NCBI GenBank assembly: GCA_021205375.1
Contig: JAJPXR010000059.1
Coordinates: 1 to 5,974 of the forward strand
Direction of reading: 5' to 3'
Source: Clostridiales bacterium
Lineage (GTDB): Bacteria; Bacillota; Clostridia; Oscillospirales; Oscillospiraceae
DNA: 5,974 nt
Position numbers and translations under genes: made by a program. The notes beneath the pieces were generated by a model, which saw only the letters and a program-made list of their open reading frames with translations, was not told where the DNA came from and made no database searches. Shown here piece after piece: positions 1 through 5,825 of the stretch. Positions within the stretch are counted from its first letter, which is position 1. Every line of letters begins with the position of its first letter.

Positions 1-70
1 GATTGCTATTTTGTTAAGATAACGAATTTTACTGACTTTTCAGATACGCCCTAATCTGATAAATACGTAG

Positions 71-116
71 AAAAATGCCGCCGGAGCCTTCTGGCAGTCC
101 CAAAACGCTCCGGCGG
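71..116 (-). terminator. Rho-independent terminator closing the resolvase operon
   Basis: Read on the minus strand, the ten bases at 107-116 (CCGCCGGAGC) pair perfectly with those at 78-87 (GCTCCGGCGG). The loop between them is 19 nt, and a T-rich tail (ATTTTT, 71-76) follows directly. The hairpin lies 18 bp past the stop codon of the 33-codon gene, so it would end the resolvase and small-gene transcript. The plus-strand side has no T tract, so it looks one-directional. The loop is long for a terminator, but the stem is very GC-rich. Confidence 0.75.
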
Positions 117-133
117 TGTTGTGTGGCGGTGAA

Positions 134-235
134 TTACGAATCAACGCCACGGCTGGCGAGGTAGACGGTCGCCGCCAACATTGCCCCCTCAGTGAAGCTG
201 TTGAAGGCCGCCGTGCTGAATGCAAACAGGAACAT
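134..235 (-). CDS. Small hydrophobic protein, 33 aa, function unknown
   Basis: This is an ATG-to-TAA frame of 33 codons. It begins MFLFAFSTAAFNSF and ends LASRGVDS. The evidence that it is translated is its ribosome binding site: GGAGGTGATC at 241-250 is a full-length match to the 16S rRNA 3' end, and the ATG follows five bases after it. The peptide is mostly hydrophobic with few charges (one Glu in the middle, Arg and Asp at the end), so it could form one membrane helix. It is the last gene before a strong terminator and follows the 26-codon gene and the resolvase in the same direction. I do not recognise the family. A leader peptide, a small membrane protein or a toxin-like peptide are all possible, and nothing in the sequence decides between them. 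A longer overlapping frame starting at a GTG at 246 would begin inside the ribosome binding site and was set aside. Confidence 0.6.
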   Translation of the reverse strand: MFLFAFSTAAFNSFTEGAMLAATVYLASRGVDS

Positions 236-278
236 ACGAAGATCACCTCCCTCCGTGATAGATTGATGCAGTGGAAAC

Positions 279-359
279 TTATTCGCCGTCAGTGATGGCT
301 TCCTCCGCCATGCAGAGCACCGTCAACGTGACGACAAAACCCAATACAGCCCAGCGCAT
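279..359 (-). CDS. Small protein, 26 aa, function unknown, coupled to the resolvase
   Basis: This is an ATG-to-TAA frame of 26 codons. It starts MRWAVLGFVVTLTVLC and ends with an acidic tail, AEEAITDGE. A hydrophobic first half with an acidic end fits a single membrane-inserted helix. Its ribosome binding site (AAGAGGTGA, just upstream) overlaps the TGA that ends the frame-corrected resolvase at 365-367. The start codon is 5 nt beyond that stop, which suggests translational coupling. A further 43 nt separate its stop from the start of the 33-codon gene. I do not recognise the family. The well-placed ribosome binding sites on both tiny genes are the main reason to call them real. Confidence 0.55.
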   Translation of the reverse strand: MRWAVLGFVVTLTVLCMAEEAITDGE

Positions 360-364
360 CTTTC

Positions 365-918
365 TCACCTCTTTTCCGCCTGCACTCTCCGATAGAAGGT
401 GCTTTTGGTCATATTCAGACGCTTCATCGCTTCGGTGGCGGTCAACTCCTTCCGCCTCCAGCGCGAAACGACTTCATCAAATTCGGGCCGCTCAATGGGG
501 CGCGGCCCTTGTAAATGCCGTTGCGTTTGGCAATGGCGATCCCCTCCTGCTGACGCTGGAGGATGTATTCGCGTTCCAGTTCGGCAACCGCACCGAACAC
601 AGTCAGCATAAAGCGGCCCGTGGGAGTTGTGGTGTCGATGTCCTCCTTCTTGGAGACGAACTCCACGTTCTTCCTCTGTAGCTGCTCCATCAGCTCCAGC
701 AGGTCACGGGTGTTGCGGGCAAACCGGCTGATAGATTCCACAATTACCGTGTCGCCCTCCCGCATAAATTCCAGCATCCGGTTCAGCTCCGGGCGGTTGC
801 GCGTTTTGCCGCTCATCCGGTCAATGAAAATCAGCTCTACGCCCAGCTCCTGCATCAGCACTTCCTGGCGTGCGGTGTTCTGCTCAATGCTGCTGATTCG
901 GATGTATCCAATTTTCAA
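365..918 (-). pseudogene. Serine recombinase (Tn3-type resolvase/invertase), frameshifted before the helix-turn-helix
   Basis: Small serine recombinases cut and rejoin DNA at paired res sites through a serine-linked intermediate. The N-terminus KIGYIRISSIEQNTARQ carries the family motif with catalytic Ser9. ESISRFARNTRDLLEL (about residues 61-76) supplies the conserved Arg65 and Arg68. The stretch from about residue 100, TGRFMLTVFGAVAELERE, is the standard dimerisation helix. The start is a TTG at 916-918, 12 nt after GGAGGT (931-936). The frame breaks around 497-500, just after IYKGRAP: the expected continuation IERPEFDEVVSRWRRKELTA and a helix-turn-helix ending KSTFYRRVQAEKR lie in the -1 frame down to the TGA at 365-367. 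Adding one base to the four-base C run restores a full protein of about 184 residues, the normal size. As written, translation stops at 442 (158 aa) without the DNA-binding domain. It may be a true pseudogene or a sequencing error. Confidence 0.88.
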
Positions 919-930
919 TTTTCTAGTTAC

Positions 931-936
931 ACCTCC
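931..936 (-). promoter_or_regulatory. Ribosome binding site deciding the TTG start of the resolvase
   Basis: GGAGGT on the minus strand lies 12 nt upstream of the TTG at 916-918. No ATG or GTG is available in frame between it and the conserved KIGYIRIS motif. The motif must sit at the very N-terminus of this family, so TTG is the only reasonable start. The spacing is longer than ideal, so initiation may be weak. Confidence 0.55.
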
Positions 937-942
937 TCGTTT

Positions 943-1046
943 GTCCCAATAGGGTCCCCCTTACAAAATGGAACGTCCCAAAAGCCGAAAAATGACCCTA
1001 ATGGGACGCTTTTGTGGTGTCCCATTAGGGTATACCCTATTGAGAC
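943..1046. other. Putative res site of the resolvase (three subsites)
   Basis: Four copies of a 13-bp motif close to GTCCCATTAGGGT lie here: direct at 943-955 and 1019-1031, inverted at 995-1007 and 1034-1046. The last two form a 28-bp dyad (1019-1046) whose core AGGGT-AT-ACCCT is a perfect palindrome with a central AT at 1032-1033. That matches the size and central dinucleotide of a resolvase crossover site (subsite I). The motif half GTCCCAAAAGCC at 975-986 pairs with the inverted copy at 995-1007 to give a 33-bp subsite II; Tn3-family site II is about 34 bp. The copy at 943-955 with a weak inverted partner near 965-974 would be subsite III. As in Tn3 and gamma-delta, subsite III is next to the resolvase gene and subsite I is farthest away. 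Binding here could also repress the resolvase. The motif copies are seen directly; the assignment rests on the family layout. Confidence 0.72.
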
Positions 1047-1052
1047 GGTTAC

Positions 1053-1148
1053 TCACCTCGCCTCTGGGTCATACGGCAGGGCAAACAGCTCCCCGTTCAC
1101 TCGGATAAACTGCCTCGGCCAGTAGTAACGCTCCTTGAACCGTTCCAT
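1053..1148 (-). pseudogene. Fragment of an unidentified protein (C-terminal tail)
   Basis: A short open frame starts at an ATG that overlaps the stop of the amidoligase-like gene (TGATG) and runs 31 codons to a TGA. It includes ERFKERYYWPRQFIRVNGEL and then FALPYDPEAR. The composition, rich in aromatic and charged residues with an RVNGEL turn, looks like real protein, and the same frame stays open for several codons upstream of the ATG. There is no separate ribosome binding site. I read it as the surviving tail of a larger gene whose front was lost in the deletion that cut off the amidoligase C-terminus. A small coupled gene is the alternative. I do not recognise the family. Confidence 0.4.
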
Positions 1149-1618
1149 CAGGTCCGGCGGCTGAATTTCAGCAGCTCGTTCCAGTTGTTCTCCACGAAGC
1201 ACAGAATGCGGGCAATGGTGTCCTCCTGCTGGGCAGGGATGTCCCCCAGACTGTCACGGTTCACATGGACGTGGAGGCCGCAGGTGGAAGTCTGATGGCT
1301 CCGGCTGGCGAACTGCGCCGCGCAGCTCCGGCAGTAGGGGGCGTCCTCGTCGTCCTCGTCCGGGTAGCAGGCGGCGTCGTAGTAGAGGAAGCGTCCGCAC
1401 TCGGTACAAGTGGTGTAGTGACGGTCATAACAGGAATCGCAGACGATGGTATGGCTATCGCTGACAGTATCCGACCGCCAAACGCGGTTTTCGCAGCAGT
1501 CGCAGATGACGGTTTCGTCCTCGAAGCAGTCGTCGCAAAGCTGGCGGCCGTCGAAGATGTGCCGCTCGTCCAGGGGCGTTTCACACCCGCAGATGGAACT
1601 GATAAAGGTTTCGCTCAT
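1148..1618 (-). pseudogene. Amidoligase-family protein remnant with N-terminal Cys-rich zinc-binding region
   Basis: The 156-residue frame starts at an ATG 8 nt after GGAGGT (1627-1632). Residues about 10-100 hold repeated CxxC pairs (CDDCFED, CDCCENRVW, CDSCYDRHYTTCTECGRFLYY, CRSC) typical of zinc-ribbon segments. Residues about 107-156 carry SHQTSTCGLHVHVNR, the HVHV-containing segment of amidoligase-like proteins (an ATP-dependent, glutamine-synthetase-like fold inferred to join amino groups to carboxylates), followed by FVENNWNELLKFSRRT. From memory of related proteins, the stretch between the Cys-rich part and SHQTST should contain the FGVELEID-type ligase strand, and well over 100 residues should follow SRRT. 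Both are absent here, which implies an internal deletion plus a cut C-terminus, and the protein is unlikely to be active as a ligase. Relatives are common on clostridial conjugative elements. A functional small zinc protein cannot be excluded, because the frame and its ribosome binding site are intact. Confidence 0.6.
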
Positions 1619-1632
1619 GGCATATTACCTCC

Positions 1633-1666
1633 AAAATAAAATGGCCCTGGGCTGGTGGCCCAGGGC
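1633..1666 (-). terminator. Terminator-like hairpin just upstream of the amidoligase-like gene
   Basis: The bases at 1644-1652 (GCCCTGGGC) and 1658-1666 (GCCCAGGGC) form a perfect 9-bp stem with a 5-nt loop. On the minus strand the stem is followed by CATTTTATTTT and then at once by the ribosome binding site of the amidoligase-like gene. It could end readthrough from the redox operon to the right or act as an attenuator in that gene's leader. The T tract is broken by an A, so termination may be partial. Confidence 0.55.
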
Positions 1667-1947
1667 GGGATAGGGTAGGGATTGTTGTTTCCCTTATGAA
1701 GATAATATATCATTGAGATTTGGGAGTTTGACGGAGGCAGCTTTCCGGGAAAATTAAAATGTACATCGTGCTGCCTTTCATCCCAGGTTTAAAGAACTGG
1801 TCACTGACAGAACTGAATAAATCACATGACATGGTGAAATGTAGACAGTGTGTTAGAGATGCTGTAGCCTCGACCCAGATATCCAATGTCCCTAAATTGA
1901 GAGTTATGCCTTCCCTGACGCAAATGCCGATTTTCCTGTGATAATGC
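1667..1947. other. Gene-poor gap between the redox operon and the amidoligase remnant
   Basis: This stretch of about 280 bp is more AT-rich than its neighbours and holds no gene I can support. A plus-strand frame of 60 codons (1759-1941) has no ribosome binding site and no recognisable product. A minus-strand frame stays open for about 80 codons, ending near 1713 and running back into the end of the lipoprotein gene, but it lacks a start codon near its beginning. An AT-rich run around 1700-1712 (GATATATTATC on the minus strand) could be a -10 for the amidoligase-like gene, but I find no matching -35. No strong terminator is visible directly after the lipoprotein stop. Confidence 0.4.
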
Positions 1948-2556
1948 TCAATCCAGTGAAAAAGTGACTGTCACATCACCACTTCCCAGCGCTTCTTCCC
2001 AACCGGTCAAATCGTTGATATGGCCCAGACAGGTGTAGCTCCAGGAGTTGGAGCCGTAAAAAATCACGATTTGATTGCCGTTGTAGAGGACAATGTCCCC
2101 GGCCTGAGTCGTCGTCTGGCTGTTGCTGGTGGGCAGGCTGGTTCCAAGCGAGCCGACCTTCTCAAAGCCGGAATAGTCGCTCATCTCAACCACAACAGGG
2201 GCTTCTTCCATCATTTCAATAAACGCATTGACCGCTTCATTTTCTTCCAGCGTGGCGATAAACACGCTGTTCCCGATTTGAACCTTCATGTTCGACGTTT
2301 CCTCCTCCGCTTTTTCTTCTGCTGCTTCATTTCCATCGGATTGCTCCTCTGTTTCCGAAGTAATATTCTGAGATGAATCCATAGAAGTTGCTTCCTCTCC
2401 ATCAGAAACTGACGCAGCGGCTCCCGTTTCTACCTCATCGGTCGATTCCACAACCTCAGAACCGGATATATCCTCATTGCTTTCCTGCGGATTGGTACAG
2501 CCGCTCACGGAAAGCAGTATACAAAACAGCAGAACTCCTGAAACCAGCTTTCTCAT
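1948..2556 (-). CDS. Lipoprotein with C-terminal cyclophilin-like domain
   Basis: The protein is 202 residues. It begins MRKLVSGVLLF with a hydrophobic signal segment and a lipobox VSGC (Cys20), so it should be lipidated and held on the outer face of the membrane. Residues about 21-88 are a low-complexity linker rich in Glu, Ser, Asp and Thr. From about 90, MKVQIGNSVFIATLEENEAV opens a cyclophilin-like beta domain of the small family often found beside flavodoxins and aldo/keto reductases. Supporting motifs are VVVEMSDYSGFEK, GSLGTSLPT, AGDIVLYNGNQIVIFYG, LGHINDLTGW and the ending GSGDVTVTF. Members of this family are not known prolyl isomerases, and the function is unclear. I chose the ATG at 2554-2556 because it overlaps the stop of the upstream gene (ATGA) and gives a normal signal peptide; an in-frame alternative start six codons earlier lengthens the charged N-terminus for no benefit. 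It is the last gene of the operon. Confidence 0.85.
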   Translation of the reverse strand: MRKLVSGVLLFCILLSVSGCTNPQESNEDISGSEVVESTDEVETGAAASVSDGEEATSMDSSQNITSETEEQSDGNEAAEEKAEEETSNMKVQIGNSVFIATLEENEAVNAFIEMMEEAPVVVEMSDYSGFEKVGSLGTSLPTSNSQTTTQAGDIVLYNGNQIVIFYGSNSWSYTCLGHINDLTGWEEALGSGDVTVTFSLD

Positions 2557-3646
2557 TTCCCAAATGTCTCGCAAATCAGCTTCATCCGCTCGCTCTGACG
2601 GACATGGAACGGACAGCGGCTGTCGCAGTGACCGCAGCCGATACAGTCCCCGGCGGTTTTCTCCAGTGTCAGGTAGTGTTCTCTTGCCAGGTTGTCGCCC
2701 AGCATGGCGAGGTCATAATATTTGTTGATGAGCGCAATATCAAGCCCCGCCGGACAGGGGTGACAGTGCTTACAGTAGACGCAAGCGCCCTCAGATTCTT
2801 TTGGCGTATATCCTGCGATCACAGAGTAGTCCTTCTGTTCGTCTGAGACATTGAAATAGTCCAGCACCTCCATCAGTTCCGCTTCGCTGCCGTATCCAGG
2901 AACAACGGTCAGCACACCCGGCTTATCCAGCGCATATTGAATACATTGATGCTTTCCCAGCGCCACGCCGAAGGGTGACTGCTCCGCATCCAAAAGCTGG
3001 CCGCCGCAGAAGGGCTTCATGACGACGATGCCGACGCCCTCTTTTTCACAGCGGCGGTACAGCGCATAGCGTTCACTGCTGCTGCCGATGGCGTAATCCC
3101 CTGCCCGTAGTCGTACAGGGGATTGATGCTGAACATCAGCACATCCAGAATCCCCATGTCCAGGACCCGGTGCGCCACCGCCGGGGTATGGGAGGACATG
3201 CCGATATGATGAACAATGCCCTTCTTTTTCAACTCCAGGATATAGTCCAGCACACCGTTTTTGAGATAGGTGTCTAAATCGCTGTCCTCATCCATGCAGT
3301 GGATAAAGCCAAAGTCGATGTAATCCGTCCGCAGCTTCTCCATCTGCCACTGAACGGATTTTTTGATTTTCTTCAGGCTGGTTGTCCAGCCATATTCCCC
3401 GGACGTGTAATCTGCGCCAAAGTGAATCTGCAAATAGACCTGCTCCCGTTTCCTCTCCAGCGCTTTGCCATAGGCGTCAAAAATCGTCGCATGGCCGCCC
3501 GCCATGTCGAAATAGTTGACACCGTGGTCCATCGCGGAACGGACAGTCGCAATGGTCTCCTGCTCCGGGCGCTCCCCAATCACAGAAGATCCCATTCCAA
3601 TGACGCTGATTTTTTCGCCCCCGTGGGGCAGGATACGGTATTTCAT
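2553..3646 (-). pseudogene. Aldo/keto reductase with C-terminal double [4Fe-4S] domain, split by a one-base frameshift
   Basis: The gene starts at ATG 3644-3646, 6 nt after AAGGAG, beginning MKYRILPHGGEKISVIGMGS. The first frame holds the TIM-barrel half through NPLYDYGQG (residue 183). It then breaks at the four-base run 3098-3101, and YAIGSSSERYALYRRCEKEG onward continues in the -1 frame to the stop at 2553. Restoring one base gives 364 residues with DYAIG at the join, a normal length. The C-terminus has two cysteine clusters, CVYCKHCHPCP (about 289-298) and CIGCGHCDSRCP (about 335-345), for two [4Fe-4S] clusters. In the barrel, Asp47 and His116 of the usual catalytic set are present. The positions of the active-site Tyr and Lys appear to be His52 (FDMAGGH) and His75 (LQIHFG). 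The reaction may therefore differ from classical NADPH carbonyl reduction, with electrons perhaps passing through the Fe-S clusters. No signal peptide is seen, so it is cytoplasmic. As written, it would yield two partial proteins. Confidence 0.87.
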
Positions 3647-3683
3647 ATGGTTCTCCTTCCCATCTGCTTCTCTGATATATTTG

Positions 3684-5204
3684 TCAATACCAGTCGTGCT
3701 TTTCGTTGCGGTCCAGGGCGTTGATTTGTTCCATCTCCTCATCGGTCAGCGCAAAGTCAAACAAATCGAGGTTTTCCCGGATATGCTCCGGGTCGCTGGA
3801 GCCGGGGATCACCACAACGCCTTTCTGGAGATTCCATCGCAAAATCACCTGAGCGGAGGAAACCCCATGCGCCTCAGCGATGGCGGTAATGGTTTCATCT
3901 CCTAACAGCTCCGCCGTGTGTCCCCGTCCGCCGAGAGGATACCAACCCTGCACCACGATCCCCAGCGACTGAATGTAAGGAATCACATCGTTTTCCTGGT
4001 AATAGGGATGGATTTCGTTCTGCACCAGCGCCGGAGTGATGTTCACTTGGGGCAGGAACTCCTCCAGTTCCTCCACATACCAGTTGGAAAGGCCAATCGA
4101 GCGGACTTTCCCGTCTGCCACCGCCTGTTCCAACGCCAGATACGCCTCAACATCACCGTCCCCTGGATGGTGCAGAAGAATCATGTCGATATAATCCAAC
4201 CCCATTTTTTCCAGCGCCTCATCAATGGCTGCGGCGGCGTTGTCAAATTGGGATGGATAGAGCTTAGTGATAACAAAAATTTCTTCCCTGGGTACATCGG
4301 AATCCCGGATGGCCTGCCCCACAGCGGCTTCGTTGCCGTACATATACGCAGTGTCGATCAACCTGCCGCCCGCCTCCAGCAGTGCCGCAATGGAGACGGC
4401 ACACTCCTCATCGCTCAGGCTGTAGGTTCCAAGTCCCATGATGGGCATTTCATAGCCGCTGTTGAGCAAGACAGTTTTTGTCTCAAAGTCAAATTCGCCC
4501 ACAGTACGCGCCTCGCTTTCCGGTAAGTCCAGGCTTTCAATCCATTCGACCACATCATTTTCCGCTGCGTCCCCGGAGAACCGCTGTCCGTCCATCCAAG
4601 TGACAGTATCAGAGCAGAGGCTGTGCAGGTTCTCGGCGCTGGAGCCGATGCCGCTGCTGTGGGAGGTGCAGAAGGGGATGATGGTCACGCCCGAAAAATC
4701 ATAACTCTCCAAAAAAGTGCTGATGATCCTCGGCGCCTGGCCGTGCCAGATCGGGTAGCCGAGAAAAATCACATCGTACTGCTCCATGTTCTCCACGCCG
4801 CCGGAGATTGCGGGCCGGGCGGAAGCGTCCGCCTGCTCCTGGGTGGTTCTGCTGGAGGAATCATTGTAATTTAAATCGTCCTCTGTATAGGGGGTTTCGG
4901 GTACGATTTGGTAACTGTCCGCGCCGGTTTCCTCGGCGATCCACCCGGCAATTTGCTCTGTTGTGCCGGTGCAGGAGAACCAGGCGACCAGAATATTGCT
5001 GCCAGAAGCGGCACTGTCAGTATGTTCCTCGCCGCTTTTGTCTGCCGTCGTGTCCGTTTGTTCCTCTGCGTTTGCCTGTGTCTCCACGTCTGCAACAGAG
5101 TTTTCTGCGCCCTCGGAAGAAGAGACCTCCGAAATTTCCGCACCGCAGGCCGCCAGCATGGAAATCATGCAAACAGAGAGGAAAAATGTAAGGAGCCGCT
5201 TCAT
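3684..5204 (-). CDS. Lipoprotein fusion: flavodoxin-like domain plus aldo/keto reductase
   Basis: The protein is 506 residues from the ATG at 5202-5204, which follows GGAGG by 6 nt; a TTG six codons earlier lies before that site and was rejected. A signal segment, MKRLLTFFLSVCMISMLAAC, ends in a lipobox with Cys20. A Ser/Glu/Ala/Thr-rich linker (21 to about 68) leads to a flavodoxin-like domain (about 69-225). Its phosphate loop is WFSCTGTTEQIA (residues 75-86). YPIWHGQAP (150-158) and FCTSHSSGIGSS follow as the other FMN-binding loops. From about 240 an aldo/keto reductase barrel begins, TVLLNSGYEMPIMGLGTYSL. It has the full catalytic set: Asp284 and Tyr289 (LIDTAYMYGNE), Lys314 (VITKLY) and His345 (ILLHHP). 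NADPH-site motifs GIVVQGWYPLGGRG and VIPGSSDPEHIREN complete it. Lipoprotein flavodoxins and stand-alone reductases of this type are each familiar; the fusion puts an NADPH-type enzyme on the outer face of the membrane. The substrate is unknown. Confidence 0.9.
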   Translation of the reverse strand: MKRLLTFFLSVCMISMLAACGAEISEVSSSEGAENSVADVETQANAEEQTDTTADKSGEEHTDSAASGSNILVAWFSCTGTTEQIAGWIAEETGADSYQIVPETPYTEDDLNYNDSSSRTTQEQADASARPAISGGVENMEQYDVIFLGYPIWHGQAPRIISTFLESYDFSGVTIIPFCTSHSSGIGSSAENLHSLCSDTVTWMDGQRFSGDAAENDVVEWIESLDLPESEARTVGEFDFETKTVLLNSGYEMPIMGLGTYSLSDEECAVSIAALLEAGGRLIDTAYMYGNEAAVGQAIRDSDVPREEIFVITKLYPSQFDNAAAAIDEALEKMGLDYIDMILLHHPGDGDVEAYLALEQAVADGKVRSIGLSNWYVEELEEFLPQVNITPALVQNEIHPYYQENDVIPYIQSLGIVVQGWYPLGGRGHTAELLGDETITAIAEAHGVSSAQVILRWNLQKGVVVIPGSSDPEHIRENLDLFDFALTDEEMEQINALDRNEKHDWY

Positions 5205-5205
5205 A

Positions 5206-5775
5206 CTATCCCTCCTTGTCAATTATTCTGATGGTTTTTGCAGGGACGCCCCCGACCACAGTGTAAGGTGGCACATCCCGTGTCACGACTGCCCCCGCCG
5301 CCACCACGGACCACTCCCCAATGGTCACGCCGGGGAGAATCGTCGCGTTGGAGCCGACCCACACATGAGCGCCAATCGTGATGGGCGCATAGTGATTCTT
5401 CCGGTCCTGCGCTGGGTCCAAGTCGTGGTTGATGGTGGCCAGCACTACGTTGTGGCCCAGCATGGCGCCGTCTCCGATTGTAATGCCACCCTGGTCCTGA
5501 AAGTGACAGCCGGAGTTGATGAACACATCCCGCCCAATGTGGATATTCTTCCCAAAATCCGTGTAGAACGGCGGGAACAGCCGGAAGGAGGTGTCGATTT
5601 TCTCTCCGGTCAGGCAGCTCATGATCTCCCGAATTTCTTCCGGCGTATGGTATTGGTTGTTCAACTCCATGGTGACACGGAGCGCCTCCTGGTAAAGGGT
5701 ATCAGCGTAGGCGCTGCACGCCTCGTTCTCTGTGTCCTCGTTATAATAGCTCGAAATAACATCTTGAATGGTCAA
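5206..5775 (-). CDS. Hexapeptide-repeat (left-handed beta-helix) O-acetyltransferase, sugar acetyltransferase family
   Basis: The protein has 189 residues, the usual size for maltose/galactoside/nodulation-type O-acetyltransferases, which move an acetyl group from acetyl-CoA to a sugar hydroxyl in the cytoplasm. An N-terminal helical region (1-60) precedes the hexapeptide repeats: IHIGRDVFINSG, ITIGDGAMLGHNVVL, ITIGAHVWVGSNATILPGV and TIGEWSVVAAGAVVTRDVPP. The catalytic histidine is His117 in LATINHDLDP. The C-terminal YTVVGGVPAKTIR is standard. The start is TTG (5773-5775), 8 nt after GAGGGGG, because a TAA lies in frame a little upstream and the next internal ATG would remove 35 residues. 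Its stop is separated from the start of the flavodoxin-reductase gene by one base, and the ribosome binding site of that gene lies within its last codons. It is the first gene of the operon. The true acceptor cannot be read from sequence. Confidence 0.9.
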   Translation of the reverse strand: MTIQDVISSYYNEDTENEACSAYADTLYQEALRVTMELNNQYHTPEEIREIMSCLTGEKIDTSFRLFPPFYTDFGKNIHIGRDVFINSGCHFQDQGGITIGDGAMLGHNVVLATINHDLDPAQDRKNHYAPITIGAHVWVGSNATILPGVTIGEWSVVAAGAVVTRDVPPYTVVGGVPAKTIRIIDKEG

Positions 5776-5783
5776 TGGTTCGT

Positions 5784-5790
5784 CCCCCTC
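5784..5790 (-). promoter_or_regulatory. Ribosome binding site deciding the TTG start of the acetyltransferase
   Basis: GAGGGGG on the minus strand lies 8 nt upstream of the TTG at 5773-5775. It is the only purine-rich stretch before that codon. An in-frame TAA further upstream excludes a longer protein. Confidence 0.6.
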
Positions 5791-5825
5791 GTTTGTTTAG
5801 TCAGCGGATACTTTCTTCTGGCTCT

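Noticed and set aside
40..59. Small inverted repeat TCAGAT/ATCTGA near the left edge
   Set aside because: It has a 6-bp stem with no T tract or related copy elsewhere, and nothing shows a function.
97..105. GTCCCAAAA in the terminator loop, matching part of the res subsite at 975-983
   Set aside because: A nine-base match alone is weak, there is no inverted partner and the position inside a hairpin loop has its own explanation.
134..246. Longer minus-strand frame from a GTG at 246, running on to position 40
   Set aside because: The start would lie inside the GGAGGTGATC ribosome binding site and the frame runs through the terminator hairpin. The 33-codon frame with an ATG five bases after that site is far better supported.
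497..500. Programmed -1 frameshifting to make the full resolvase
   Set aside because: The site is a short C run (GCCCCA) without the usual A-rich slippery heptamer. Resolvases of this family are normally made without frameshifting, and the same type of defect occurs in an unrelated gene in the window.
1759..1941. Plus-strand 60-codon frame
   Set aside because: There is no ribosome binding site, no recognisable motif, and it is the opposite direction to every supported gene.
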